A DNA stretch of 64,000 bases, taken from assembly GCF_900115605.1 (NCBI RefSeq), contig NZ_FOXC01000002.1:62001-126000 (forward strand), given 5' to 3'. Of the stretch, positions 29,829 to 39,076 are shown in pieces (the first letter of the stretch is position 1; each line of letters starts with the position of its first letter). The position numbers and the translations under genes are program-made. The notes beneath the pieces are model-generated. The model saw only the letters and a list, made by a program, of their open reading frames with translations, was not told the DNA's origin and did no database searches. The stretch is from Halolactibacillus halophilus (lineage in GTDB: Bacteria > Bacillota > Bacilli > Bacillales > Amphibacillaceae).

Positions 29829-29858
29829 AGGTGATAAAAGGTTACCCTCTTATCACCT
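29829..29858 (-). terminator. Hairpin terminator between rpsB and tsf
   Basis: A 9-bp stem (AGGTGATAA, 29829-29837, with 29850-29858) and a 12-nt loop are followed on the minus strand by TTTTTT. It lies between two genes that must both be expressed, so it is probably a partial terminator that sets the S2 to EF-Ts ratio. Confidence 0.7.
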
Positions 29859-29868
29859 CCGTCAACGT

Positions 29869-30603
29869 TTACTCTTCTGAAGCTACTTCTTCAGTTACTG
29901 TTTCTTCAACAGCTTCTTCTTCACTTTGTTTTACTTCTAAAATAGCATCAGCCATTTTACCAGTAAGTAATTTAACCGCACGGATTGCATCATCATTTGC
30001 TGGAATGACGTAATCAATCTCATCTGGGTCACAGTTAGTATCAACGATACCAACAATCGGAATATTCAATTTGTGAGCTTCAGCTACCGCAATACGCTCT
30101 TTACGAGGGTCAACGATAAATAAAGCATCAGGAATTTTTTTCATTTCTTTAATACCGCCTAAGAATTTTACAAGACGCTCTTTTTCTTTAAGAAGTCCTA
30201 CAACTTCTTTCTTAGGAAGGACATCAAATGTACCGTCTTCTTCCATGCGCTCAATGTCTTTAAGACGGTTGATACGCTTACGGATTGTACCAAAGTTAGT
30301 TAAAGTACCACCTAACCAACGTTGATTAATGAAGTATTGACCTGAGCGGATTGCTTCATCTTTAACTGATTCTTGTGCCTGTTTTTTCGTACCAACGAAA
30401 AGAACTGTACCACCGTTTTCAGCAACTTCTTTAATGAAGTTATAAGCTTCTTCCACTTTCTTCACTGTTTTTTGTAAATCGATAATGTAGATGCCGTTAC
30501 GCTCTGTGAAGATATATTTCTTCATCTTTGGGTTCCAACGGCGTGTTTGGTGTCCGAAATGTACACCGGCTTCAAGTAGTTGTTTCATTGAAATAACTGC
30601 CAT
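29869..30603 (-). CDS. rpsB: 30S ribosomal protein S2
   Basis: S2 is a late-binding protein of the 30S head-body junction. The N-terminus [20 protein letters not shown] is diagnostic, as is [19 protein letters not shown]-like [17 protein letters not shown]. The ATG at 30603 (244 residues) has AGGAGGAA upstream; longer in-frame starts lie before it. The gene has a clear sigma-A promoter at 30727-30755 and a ~115-nt leader, where S2 autoregulation would act if present. A Glu/Val-rich C-terminal tail closes the protein. Confidence 0.97.
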   Translation of the reverse strand: MAVISMKQLLEAGVHFGHQTRRWNPKMKKYIFTERNGIYIIDLQKTVKKVEEAYNFIKEVAENGGTVLFVGTKKQAQESVKDEAIRSGQYFINQRWLGGTLTNFGTIRKRINRLKDIERMEEDGTFDVLPKKEVVGLLKEKERLVKFLGGIKEMKKIPDALFIVDPRKERIAVAEAHKLNIPIVGIVDTNCDPDEIDYVIPANDDAIRAVKLLTGKMADAILEVKQSEEEAVEETVTEEVASEE

Positions 30604-30726
30604 GTTTTTGTTCCTCCTAATAGGTTTTTTATTTTCCTCCGCTAACATCCTCAACATAAAAGACTTAAAAAACAATTAAGCACCCTTTCACATTTCAACT
30701 AGCGTGTGTATTTAACACCGAGAACT

Positions 30727-30755
30727 AATATATCATACTTCTTGAATGAAGGCAA
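30727..30755 (-). promoter_or_regulatory. Sigma-A promoter of rpsB-tsf
   Basis: The minus strand shows TTGCCT (30750-30755), a 17-nt spacer, and TATATT (30727-30732) with an adjacent TGn extension. Spacing and both boxes fit a strong housekeeping promoter. It lies about 124 nt upstream of the rpsB start. Confidence 0.8.
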
Positions 30756-30765
30756 GTATTCGTCT

Positions 30766-31263
30766 TTATTTTTTGTGGAATTTTATGATCAATTCAACTT
30801 CCGTTTTTCCGCGATCCATTGCCTTAGCAATCATTTCCGGTGTTTCACCTCGCGCGTAACGGTCAATGATCTCTGCTTGGTAAGATTTTTTATAAGCAAC
30901 CGGCTCATCTTCAATTGCATCGACGAGTGGTCTATATTCAGGTTCTTCTTTCGTCACTGTCTTACTGGCGTTTATTGTTTCTGTCTGCTTATTCTCTTGA
31001 TAAAAGCTAGTACTAGCTGGTTGCTCCTTCGCTTTAGGTGCCGATGGTCGTTGGGTGTTACTTTGAACTACTTGAAGTAGACGATCATTCTCTTCTTTCA
31101 TTTCAATTAAATAAGACATCAACAGTTGTTCGAGTTCTTTTTTTTCTTCTTGAAATTTTTGTTGTTCTTTGTGATAGGCTTGTTGCTTTAAATAGTAATG
31201 CCTTAAAACAATAAACGTCACTATATGCAATAAAAAACTTATAAATATAAGGAGGTATTCCAT
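30766..31263 (-). CDS. swrB: Swarming motility protein SwrB-like
   Basis: This is a bitopic membrane protein, 165 residues, with a single N-terminal helix (YLLIFISFLLHIVTFIVL), a coiled coil (about 35-65, rich in Glu, Lys and Gln), a low-complexity middle, and a conserved C-terminus (IIDRYARGETPEMIAKAMDR). B. subtilis SwrB (167 residues, last gene of fla/che) promotes assembly of the flagellar type III export gate. Position and architecture match closely, though primary sequence similarity is modest. AAAGG lies upstream of the ATG. No terminator was seen between this gene and the rpsB promoter. Confidence 0.82.
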   Translation of the reverse strand: MEYLLIFISFLLHIVTFIVLRHYYLKQQAYHKEQQKFQEEKKELEQLLMSYLIEMKEENDRLLQVVQSNTQRPSAPKAKEQPASTSFYQENKQTETINASKTVTKEEPEYRPLVDAIEDEPVAYKKSYQAEIIDRYARGETPEMIAKAMDRGKTEVELIIKFHKK

Positions 31264-31282
31264 GACATGACCAACCTTTCTC

Positions 31283-32665
31283 TTATGCTCCGTGACGCTT
31301 TATTGGTGTAATCAATATTTCACCCTCTTCTAAGTGGGCACAAGAATATTTATACTCTTTTTTCGTGGTCTCTTGGTATTTACCAAAGCACAGTTCAACG
31401 TTTGGATACAATGTTCCTTTTGCTATAAGAGTCGCTTCATTCTCTTTACCGATTGACACCGTTAAATTTGCCTTCTTATCTTCAATTTTTGATAATTTAT
31501 CTTCGGTTAGTTGTAGTGTGTTACGCTGTTTAAGTAACAAAATCCGTTCTTTTGAACTAAGGCCATCGGCTTGTGCCTTAGCTTTTAAGCCGGCTCCTAA
31601 TTTCTTTAATTTTTTCTCGTCTTCAAGTAGCGTCTCACGTGCCAATTCGAGTTGCTTTAATAACTCCATTGACTTTTGGTTAACAGCTATTGCCACCGTT
31701 GTCTTTGTATCCATTTTATTACCTATATCTTTTGCTTCAATAGACTCTCCCGCTGAACAGACACCACCGATGATGTGGCCAGCTTGACAATAAATATGTG
31801 ACTGTGCGGTACATTCACTATGCAAAATAGAATTACTCACATTAATATTTTGTCCAGCATGGACGGTGGCCTGATTAATATAACCAATGTTAACATCAAC
31901 TCCAGCCTCAATGTGCCCTTTCTTCATCCCAACGACGCCTTCAGATATATGAATAGAGCCCCCAGCCTTAATATGACTAGCTTCAACTAAACCATATATA
32001 TAGATATCACCGACTGCCTCAACCGCATAGCCTTCAGGTACATTGCCACGAACCGTGACCGAACCTTCAAACTTTACATTACCTGTTTTCATTGATAGAT
32101 CTTCATTGACTTCATATGTATTAAACACACTGATTTTTGTACGGCCAATACTTGGCTTTCCAATAGTACTACTGTAAAAACTAAGCGTTTCCTCATCAAA
32201 ATAAACATTATCTCCTGCTGTGAATTTCACAGCTTTTCCCTTTTTCCCGTGAATAACTTTTCCAGTTACTTTATAGCCATTCTTCTCTTTGGTAGGCCGT
32301 GTTATGACAGCTATTTTTTCATCTTTTTCAACGGTAGGGATTTTATGTATGTCTTTAAAACTTTCCCGTTCTTCTATATTAACAGTGTCAGAATCTTTGG
32401 TTAAAAAACGAATGGTTCCGTCTTGACCATCGACAGCTGTTTCACCTTCAGCAATTAAAACAGGAAAAACTAACGCTTGATCTTTTTCAGTAATCGATAG
32501 AAGTGTTTCCTCTTTTAATCCCGCTTGAATCTTATGGGATTTCAACCAACGTTTTATAGTATCCATCTCTATTTCTTCTTCAGGCCACGCTTTATTTAAT
32601 ATCAGTTGAACGGATAGTTCATCTTCAGTGATGGTTACGTCAAAAAAATCATCAAATGCTACCAC
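31283..32665 (-). CDS. FapA family protein (DUF342, beta-helix)
   Basis: The 460-residue protein has an N-terminal domain, a central right-handed beta-helix of repeated short turns (VTVRGNVPEGYAVEAVGDI, IKAGGSIHISEGVVG and so on, about 180-300), then a coiled coil (about 330-400). This is the FapA/DUF342 family, first named for flagellar assembly in Vibrio. In Gram-positives its job is unclear. The start is GTG with AAAGGAG upstream. It sits between sigD and swrB inside the fla/che operon, which suggests a motility-linked or polymer-scaffold role, but that is inference. Confidence 0.85.
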   Translation of the reverse strand: MVAFDDFFDVTITEDELSVQLILNKAWPEEEIEMDTIKRWLKSHKIQAGLKEETLLSITEKDQALVFPVLIAEGETAVDGQDGTIRFLTKDSDTVNIEERESFKDIHKIPTVEKDEKIAVITRPTKEKNGYKVTGKVIHGKKGKAVKFTAGDNVYFDEETLSFYSSTIGKPSIGRTKISVFNTYEVNEDLSMKTGNVKFEGSVTVRGNVPEGYAVEAVGDIYIYGLVEASHIKAGGSIHISEGVVGMKKGHIEAGVDVNIGYINQATVHAGQNINVSNSILHSECTAQSHIYCQAGHIIGGVCSAGESIEAKDIGNKMDTKTTVAIAVNQKSMELLKQLELARETLLEDEKKLKKLGAGLKAKAQADGLSSKERILLLKQRNTLQLTEDKLSKIEDKKANLTVSIGKENEATLIAKGTLYPNVELCFGKYQETTKKEYKYSCAHLEEGEILITPIKRHGA

Positions 32666-32697
32666 ATGATCGGCTCCTTTTATTGACTGCTTTTCCT

Positions 32698-33450
32698 CTA
32701 TTGTAAAACATGTCGTAATTTAAAAACAACTTGTTTATGAATTTGTGATATTCGTGATGTGGTTAAATTAAGCACATGTCCTATCTCAGTAAACGTTAAT
32801 TCATCATAATAAAATAAACTAACGACAAGTTGTTCATTTTTATTTAAACCTTTGATTGCTACTTTGAGCTCTTCATGATGTTCTTCTTGCATTAATGCTT
32901 CTTCAGGCGTAAGTTGTTGATTATCAATAATTGAATGACCGATACCTTCCTTAAAATCATCACTATTTTCGCCACTTTTTTCTTCAATCGATAGAAGATT
33001 ACTAAACAGTTGATCTTTAATTGTATCTTCAACCTCTTGACGACTAATACCGACATATTCAGCTATCTCATCAGCTGTAGGTTCCCGCTGTAAGCTTTGG
33101 GTTAATGATTGAAACGCTTGTTCAATCTTTTTCGTTCTCTCGCGAGCTGACCGTGGCAACCAGTCTTCTTTTCTGAGGCCATCGATAATGGCTCCTCTAA
33201 TCCGAAAAGATGCATATGTATCAAATTTTAAATCGCGTTCAGGTTCAAATTTATTCAGGGCATCGAATAAGCCAAAAAAACCCAAACTTCGAATATCATC
33301 GCGTTGGACTGTTTTCGGTAAATGTACGCCAATCCGCTGTGCATGGAAATCGACTAAGTATTGATAATGTTCAACAAGACGATTAGCTATGTCCGGACTA
33401 TGCGTATCACGCCACAGTAACCATAATTGATCGATATTGTCTAATGTCAT
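32698..33450 (-). CDS. sigD: RNA polymerase sigma factor SigD (FliA family)
   Basis: This sigma factor directs late flagellar, chemotaxis and autolysin genes. Sigma region 2 is seen in LGFFGLFDALNKFEPERDLK and FDTYASFRIRGAIIDGLRKE; region 4 lies near 195-245 (TFTEIGHVLNLTTSRISQIH). Length is 250 residues. AAAGGAAGG precedes the ATG. It is near the distal end of fla/che, where transcript abundance in B. subtilis sets the motile versus chained state. No flgM anti-sigma gene is in this window. Confidence 0.95.
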   Translation of the reverse strand: MTLDNIDQLWLLWRDTHSPDIANRLVEHYQYLVDFHAQRIGVHLPKTVQRDDIRSLGFFGLFDALNKFEPERDLKFDTYASFRIRGAIIDGLRKEDWLPRSARERTKKIEQAFQSLTQSLQREPTADEIAEYVGISRQEVEDTIKDQLFSNLLSIEEKSGENSDDFKEGIGHSIIDNQQLTPEEALMQEEHHEELKVAIKGLNKNEQLVVSLFYYDELTFTEIGHVLNLTTSRISQIHKQVVFKLRHVLQ

Positions 33451-33468
33451 AGTAATCGCCTTCCTTTC

Positions 33469-33969
33469 TTATAAATCTTGCGTACCTTGATTCACAGTTC
33501 GCACGTTTAGCATTAACGTTTCCGTTGAAAACTCAATCGTCCGCCCACTTTTCCCCCGTAGATCTTCAGCTACAATTGGTATGCGTTCATTTTCTAAAAA
33601 CTCTTTCACAGCAATCACATTACGTTCGCCTACTCTCAACATATCATTCGTCGAACTAAATGAAAACATTTGAGCGCCACCTGCAATTTTTGCCTTTAAT
33701 TGATGCCGTCTTGCGCCTTTATCTAATAAGGTTTGCAGTAAAGCGGGTAATGAGGTATCGGCGTATTTATAAATATTGATATTATCCTTTTTAGCCGAAG
33801 TTGAATCAGGCAACATCACATGTGCCATTCCGGCAATCTTAAGTCGGTTGTCATAAATGACAACACCTACACAAGAACCTAATCCTGATGTACGCAAATG
33901 CATAGGTGCTTCAGCAAACTTTAAATCGGCAATCCCGACCTTAACAATATGGTCTATTAATGTTTTCAT
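33469..33969 (-). CDS. cheD: Chemoreceptor glutamine deamidase CheD
   Basis: CheD deamidates glutamines of methyl-accepting chemoreceptors and also binds and stimulates CheC. The catalytic cysteine is Cys33 in GLGSCVGVV and the histidine is His50 in GMAHVMLP, both at the positions known for B. subtilis CheD. Length is 166 residues. The start codon shares one base with the cheC stop (TAATG), so the two partners are translated in step. Confidence 0.94.
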   Translation of the reverse strand: MKTLIDHIVKVGIADLKFAEAPMHLRTSGLGSCVGVVIYDNRLKIAGMAHVMLPDSTSAKKDNINIYKYADTSLPALLQTLLDKGARRHQLKAKIAGGAQMFSFSSTNDMLRVGERNVIAVKEFLENERIPIVAEDLRGKSGRTIEFSTETLMLNVRTVNQGTQDL

Positions 33970-34601
33970 TAATCACTAACTCCAAGCTTGTCAAATAAGT
34001 GATCGAACGAATCAGGATCCGGTAACAAGAAAAAGTGCCCTTTAATAGGATCGCCTTCATCTCCATGATCATCGATTAATGTATCAATGACCATCGCATG
34101 ATCACTTACTTGGGAAATTTCGAGTAACCCTTCTGCTAAAATAGCACCAGCCATATCTATAGTAATTAATGGAATTGAGGGCTGTAAACTTCCGCCAATA
34201 AAATCTGATAAGGCTGATAAATATGAACCAGCCAAAATATTGCCGATTTCTTGTAAAGCAGATAAAGCCATTAGATTATCTGGATGATCAATAACTGAGA
34301 AGTCATCTATCCCGGTTAATTGCTTGACGAAACTTTCCGCTTCCTCAGGCGAGAGAATAAAGAACATTTGTCCTGGTACTTCGCCCTCAATGCGAAGAAA
34401 CACGGCAGTAATAATTTCTTCAGGCCCACCAACTAAATTCATCATTTCTTCAAAATCAACAACACGTACTGAGGGCACGTGCATATCGATTTTTTTATTT
34501 AACATTTTGGATAGAGCGGTTGCGGCATTACCCGAGCCAATGTTACCAATTTCTTTCATAACATCAAGTTGAAAGGCTGTTAACGATTCGATTGAAGCCA
34601 T
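33969..34601 (-). CDS. cheC: CheY-P phosphatase CheC
   Basis: CheC removes phosphate from CheY-P and takes part in adaptation with CheD. The 210-residue protein has two copies of the phosphatase signature: LDVMKEIGNIGSGNAATALS near residue 15 and LSALQEIGNILAGSYLSAL near 115, each keeping the Glu and Asn needed for catalysis. It overlaps cheD by one base and follows cheW by 8 nt. Confidence 0.95.
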   Translation of the reverse strand: MASIESLTAFQLDVMKEIGNIGSGNAATALSKMLNKKIDMHVPSVRVVDFEEMMNLVGGPEEIITAVFLRIEGEVPGQMFFILSPEEAESFVKQLTGIDDFSVIDHPDNLMALSALQEIGNILAGSYLSALSDFIGGSLQPSIPLITIDMAGAILAEGLLEISQVSDHAMVIDTLIDDHGDEGDPIKGHFFLLPDPDSFDHLFDKLGVSD

Positions 34602-34609
34602 ATTCTCAC

Positions 34610-35068
34610 CTACTTCATTTCATAAAATTCGTTTAATACATCAGTTGATAAGATTTCATTTATATTTAGCAAAATAAGTAAGCGCTCATCATATTTTGCT
34701 ACACCATTGATGTAATCAATCTTTACCGTGCCTATGGTTTCTGGTGCTGGTTCAATGGTGTCATTTGGGATATCAATCACATCGTAACACGCATCGACAA
34801 TCAGACCGACATCTTTTTCATCGTGTTGAATAATAATAATGCGAGTCGCTTCTGTTTCTTCTTGACGTTCAAAACTAAAACGTTCACGCAAATCAATTAC
34901 CGGTGTAACAACACCGCGTAAGTTAAGAACCCCCTTAACAAATGGTGGGACCCCAGGAATACGCGTGATTGGCATAACACGCTCAATCGCGCCTACTAAG
35001 TCTACTGGTAAAGCATATTCTTCATCATTCAATTCAAAGACAATCGATTTTAAAAACTCTAAAGCCAT
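34610..35068 (-). CDS. cheW: Chemotaxis coupling protein CheW
   Basis: CheW is an adaptor linking membrane chemoreceptors to the kinase CheA. It is a 152-residue SH3-like double barrel. Family segments include ITRIPGVPPFVKGVLNLRG and VIDLRERFSFE. It lies between cheA and cheC. A GAGG RBS lies upstream of the ATG. Confidence 0.95.
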   Translation of the reverse strand: MALEFLKSIVFELNDEEYALPVDLVGAIERVMPITRIPGVPPFVKGVLNLRGVVTPVIDLRERFSFERQEETEATRIIIIQHDEKDVGLIVDACYDVIDIPNDTIEPAPETIGTVKIDYINGVAKYDERLLILLNINEILSTDVLNEFYEMK

Positions 35069-35082
35069 TGTTATACCTCCTC

Positions 35083-37110
35083 TTACTTAATTAGTGCATC
35101 CGTATCAACAATTAATGCGACCTGTCCATCACCTAAGATGGTTGCTCCAGAAATGGCAAAGACGTCTGTTAAATAGTTTCCAAGTGATTTTAATACAACC
35201 TCTTGTTGACCAATAAATGAATCAACAATCAAACCAGCCATTTTTTCACCTTGTCTAATAATAACAACAGAATGGAAGTCCTCTTCTTCTGTTTCCCTTG
35301 GCACACCAAAGACATCTGAAAGTGATACAAGTGGAACAACACGACCTCTAAAGTCAATCACAGGCTGGTGATGAGCGGAGAGGATATCCTTTTTATTTAC
35401 AATCGCTGTCTCGATGATTGAAGATAATGGTATTGCATATTTTTCATTCTTAACTTCCGTTAACATAACCGAAATAATTGACAATGTTAGTGGTAGCTGA
35501 ATAACGAAGGTTGATCCTTCATTGTATTTAGAATCAATGGTAATATTACCACCAAGTGATTCAATCGTATTTTTCACTACATCAAGTCCGACCCCACGTC
35601 CTGAGATATCAGAAATTGTATCGGCTGTTGAGAAGCCAGATGCCATGATTAGTTGGAAGACCTGTTGGTCAGAGTAACTCTTCGACTCTTCAAGCGTTAA
35701 AACACCGTTAGCAATCGCTTTTTTAAGTACTCTCTCACGGTCAATTCCAGCACCATCATCAGCAATTTCAATAAAGACATGATTACCACTATGGTAAGCA
35801 TTTAATTTTAGTGTTCCTTGAGATGGTTTGCCTTTTGCTTCACGCTCGCTTGGGGTTTCAATACCATGATCTAGAGCATTACGGATTAAGTGAACCATTG
35901 GATCACCAATTTCATCAATCACCGTACGATCAAGCTCTGTTTCGGCCCCGTAAATTTGTAAATCTATATCTTTATTCAAGTCTTTAGCTAATTGACGAAC
36001 CATGCGTGGGAAGCGGTTAAATACCTGATCCACTGGTACCATACGCATTTTTAAAATGATGTTTTGAAGGTCACCAGAAATACGTGACATGTGTTCTACT
36101 GTTTCTTGTAGTTCATTATTTTTCAATGTTGCTGAAATTTGTTCCAAACGACCACGGTCAATAACTAATTCTTCGAATAAGTTCATGAGCGCATCCAAAC
36201 GATCAATGTTAACCCGGATTGTTTTGCTGGAAAGTTGAGATTTTTTCTTGGTATTGGCTGTTGAGGTTGATTGCTCCTCCTCAGATGAGTCTTGTTCAGT
36301 TGGCGCTTTTGTATCGTTAGAAACGGATGTTGTTTCATCTCGGTCATACGCCTGAATTTTTAATTCTTCTACTTCAACCGTGTCAATTTCAGATACTTTA
36401 TTGATTTTTGCTGAAACATCTTCAGCTGAATCCTTCGTCACCAAGACAACGGTAAAGCTGTAGTCAAACTTTTCTTCTTCTAATTCGGGCACAGATGGTG
36501 TTGATTTGATAACTTCACCTAGTTTTTCAAGGATTTCAAAGACCATATAAACACGAGCAGCTTTTAATAAAGTTGTTTCTTGTAGTGTCACTGTCACTTG
36601 ATAGTTATTGAAGCCACCTTCAGCCGATTGTTGCAGCACAGTAAGTTCAAATTCATCTAAAGTCACATCCGTATTCACTGATTTATTAGTCACCTCAGTT
36701 GATACTAATGATGAAGCAGCTTCTACGTTTTCCCCTTTTTCCATTGCTTCAAGTTGATTCACAAGGCCTTTTACATCTTTTTTGCCTTCCCCGCCATCAA
36801 TGATATCTAATACCATAGCTTCAAGTGCGTCTACTGCCTTAAAAATCACATCTAGCATCGCTTCATTAAGTTTGACCTTATGATTACGAATGGCATCTAA
36901 CACATTCTCCATTTTATGTGTTAAATCAGCTAAATCTTGAAACCCCATAGTCGCTGACATACCCTTTAATGTATGGGCAGAACGGAAAATTTCATTTACA
37001 ATCGACACATCTTCCGGATTCTTTTCTAGCGTTAACAGATGATCATTTAACGCTTGAATATGTTCTTTACTTTCCTCAATAAAAACATCTAAATACTCAC
37101 TCATCTCCAT
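35083..37110 (-). CDS. cheA: Chemotaxis histidine kinase CheA
   Basis: CheA autophosphorylates and passes phosphate to CheY and CheB. The P1 domain carries the phospho-accepting His46 in FRSAHTLKGMS. A P2 CheY-binding domain (about 155-260), an acidic linker, dimerisation domain P3, the HATPase P4 (LIRNALDHGIETPSERE for the N box, then DDGAGIDRERV and SGRGVGLDVV) and the CheW-like P5 follow. The ATG at 37110 (675 residues) is preferred because AGAGGTG sits 6 nt upstream; a GTG three codons earlier lies inside that RBS. Confidence 0.96.
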   Translation of the reverse strand: MEMSEYLDVFIEESKEHIQALNDHLLTLEKNPEDVSIVNEIFRSAHTLKGMSATMGFQDLADLTHKMENVLDAIRNHKVKLNEAMLDVIFKAVDALEAMVLDIIDGGEGKKDVKGLVNQLEAMEKGENVEAASSLVSTEVTNKSVNTDVTLDEFELTVLQQSAEGGFNNYQVTVTLQETTLLKAARVYMVFEILEKLGEVIKSTPSVPELEEEKFDYSFTVVLVTKDSAEDVSAKINKVSEIDTVEVEELKIQAYDRDETTSVSNDTKAPTEQDSSEEEQSTSTANTKKKSQLSSKTIRVNIDRLDALMNLFEELVIDRGRLEQISATLKNNELQETVEHMSRISGDLQNIILKMRMVPVDQVFNRFPRMVRQLAKDLNKDIDLQIYGAETELDRTVIDEIGDPMVHLIRNALDHGIETPSEREAKGKPSQGTLKLNAYHSGNHVFIEIADDGAGIDRERVLKKAIANGVLTLEESKSYSDQQVFQLIMASGFSTADTISDISGRGVGLDVVKNTIESLGGNITIDSKYNEGSTFVIQLPLTLSIISVMLTEVKNEKYAIPLSSIIETAIVNKKDILSAHHQPVIDFRGRVVPLVSLSDVFGVPRETEEEDFHSVVIIRQGEKMAGLIVDSFIGQQEVVLKSLGNYLTDVFAISGATILGDGQVALIVDTDALIK

Positions 37111-37126
37111 AACATTCACCTCTCAC

Positions 37127-38215
37127 TTAAACTAATTTGACAATACGCTCACTGATCAGCGTTAAAGGTTCAACAAAATCCACTAATTTTGTTTTTTCAG
37201 CTGCTTGAGGCATACCATAGACAACACATGTCTCTTTTGATTCAGAAATCAATTGAGTGAACGGATGCTGTTCTTTCATTTGTATCAGCCCATTCGTACC
37301 ATCTGATCCCATCCCGGTCATAATCACACCTATTAATTCAACTCCAGTAAGTTCAGCTAATGATTCAAATAATACATCAACCGCTGGTTGGTGACCGTTT
37401 CTGTTTTCTTCTTTTGAAATACTCACGCGATAACCTTTATTCGATTTTTTCACTCGCATTTGGAAGCCGCCCGGCGCAATATAACACACCCCTGGATGCA
37501 ATAAATCCCCGTCCTCTGCCTCTTTCACCCTCACTTTTGATAATTGATTCAAGCGATCAGCTAAAGACTTTGTGAAACCAGCTGGCATATGCTGGACAAC
37601 CACAACCGGCGCTTTCAAATCTTCGGGTAATTGGGTAATCACCTGCTGCAAGGCTCGTGGGCCACCTGTTGATGTCCCAATGGCTACAATCTTCTTAAAT
37701 GCATCGGGTCGGTCGCTTAGTGGCTTAGCAGGTCGTAGATTCGTTCTTTCAGGTCTAGGTACAAGCTTTTTGATCGGTAACGCTGGCATTTCACGTTTGA
37801 GTGTTTTCACTTCAACTTCAGCAGCTTCTAACACCTTACTTATTATTTCGTCCTCTATGTCTTGAATGTTTAGAGAAATAGACCCAGAAGGTTTTGGAAT
37901 AAAATCAACCGCACCAAATTCCATTGATTCTAAAGTCTTATCTGCTCCTTCTCGCGTCAAACTAGACAGCATCACAACCGGTCTTGGTTCGTTTGCCATA
38001 ATCTCTTTTAAAGCGGCAATCCCGTCCATAACAGGCATTTCAATATCTAAGGTAATCACATCCGGTTGATGTTGTTTGATCTTCTCTAGAGCATCTTGAC
38101 CGTTTCTTGCGGTATCAATAACGTGGAGGCGTGCATGGTCTTCTAAGATATTTGAAATCATTTTTCTCATGAAGGCGGAATCATCAACAACAAGTACGTT
38201 TATTTTTTTCATCAT
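37127..38215 (-). CDS. cheB: Chemoreceptor methylesterase CheB
   Basis: CheB removes methyl groups from receptor glutamates and deamidates glutamines when phosphorylated. The N-terminal receiver carries Asp57 in TLDIEMPVMDG. The C-terminal esterase shows the catalytic Ser in IGTSTGGPRAL, the His in VVQHMPAGFT and the Asp in GMGSDGTNG. Length is 362 residues. Two tandem ATG codons follow the RBS AGAGGT; either may be used. The flhG stop lies 3 nt upstream. Confidence 0.95.
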   Translation of the reverse strand: MMKKINVLVVDDSAFMRKMISNILEDHARLHVIDTARNGQDALEKIKQHQPDVITLDIEMPVMDGIAALKEIMANEPRPVVMLSSLTREGADKTLESMEFGAVDFIPKPSGSISLNIQDIEDEIISKVLEAAEVEVKTLKREMPALPIKKLVPRPERTNLRPAKPLSDRPDAFKKIVAIGTSTGGPRALQQVITQLPEDLKAPVVVVQHMPAGFTKSLADRLNQLSKVRVKEAEDGDLLHPGVCYIAPGGFQMRVKKSNKGYRVSISKEENRNGHQPAVDVLFESLAELTGVELIGVIMTGMGSDGTNGLIQMKEQHPFTQLISESKETCVVYGMPQAAEKTKLVDFVEPLTLISERIVKLV

Positions 38216-38218
38216 GAT

Positions 38219-39076
38219 CTACCTCTCTTTAATAAACTTTTTTAATTTTGAAATGAATCCTGACTGTAGTACTGAAGGTTTAGCATCAGGATCTGTTAAA
38301 TAATCAGACATTAAGTCGTGTATTTCTTTTGCTATCGTTGATTTTGGATCTGAGATAACAAACGGTGTCTGTTTCGATACCGCTTGTGATACTATTTTAT
38401 CATAAGATAGCTGTCCAAGTGACATCATATCTTTTTTTAAAAATTGATAAACAACTCGCTTTAGTCGTTCTGTTGCAATTTTACCTTCTTTTTTTGTCAG
38501 TACCCGGTTCATAATTAAGTAAAACGGAAGATCATTGTTACGTGAATGTACGTGTTTAATTATCGCATAAGCATCCATCATCGATGTAGGCTCTGGCGTT
38601 GTAACGACAAAACACTCGTCAGCTGATAAAATATAAAATAAACTTTCTTTTGTTGCACCGGCCCCCATATCAAAAAAGATAAAATCATAACGGTCCAGCA
38701 CATGTTTAAATTGATCTAGAAAGAAGTGGATTTTTTCTTCATTCATTTGAAAAAGGTCGGTGAGTCCAGACCCAGCTGTAATATATGACAAGCCAGTACT
38801 TGTTGTTTCAATAACCTCTTCAATCGGTAAATGTTGATCAAACATATCGACGATAGAATACTTACTTTGAAGGCCAAGAAGAATATCAATGTTTCCCATT
38901 CCAATATCTAAATCAAAAATTAATACCTTTTTTCCACGATTAACTAAATCAATTGCAACATTAAGAGTGATGTTGGACTTTCCGACGCCACCTTTACCAC
39001 TAATGACCGCGATGGTTTTAGCTTGTTGCTTTCCTTTATTCATCTGTCTTCGTAATTGTTGTGCTTGATCATTCAT
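38219..39076 (-). CDS. flhG: MinD-like ATPase FlhG (YlxH)
   Basis: FlhG is a ParA/MinD-family ATPase that, with FlhF, controls flagellar number and position and helps C-ring assembly through FliM/FliY. The deviant Walker A motif is ISGKGGVGKSN at about residues 25-35, and FIFFDMGAG is the Walker B region. The C-terminal basic helix (FISKLKKFIKER) fits membrane binding. The N-terminus NDQAQQLRRQM resembles the FlhF-activating segment of other FlhG proteins. The start overlaps flhF by 8 nt. Confidence 0.93.
   Translation of the reverse strand: MNDQAQQLRRQMNKGKQQAKTIAVISGKGGVGKSNITLNVAIDLVNRGKKVLIFDLDIGMGNIDILLGLQSKYSIVDMFDQHLPIEEVIETTSTGLSYITAGSGLTDLFQMNEEKIHFFLDQFKHVLDRYDFIFFDMGAGATKESLFYILSADECFVVTTPEPTSMMDAYAIIKHVHSRNNDLPFYLIMNRVLTKKEGKIATERLKRVVYQFLKKDMMSLGQLSYDKIVSQAVSKQTPFVISDPKSTIAKEIHDLMSDYLTDPDAKPSVLQSGFISKLKKFIKER

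Noticed and set aside
30604-30675. Longer N-terminus for S2
   Set aside because: Upstream in-frame ATG codons lie before the strong RBS; the extension is not shared by S2 proteins.
31365-31787. 140-codon plus-strand open frame opposite fapA
   Set aside because: It lies fully inside a conserved gene on the other strand and shows no family pattern or start signal.
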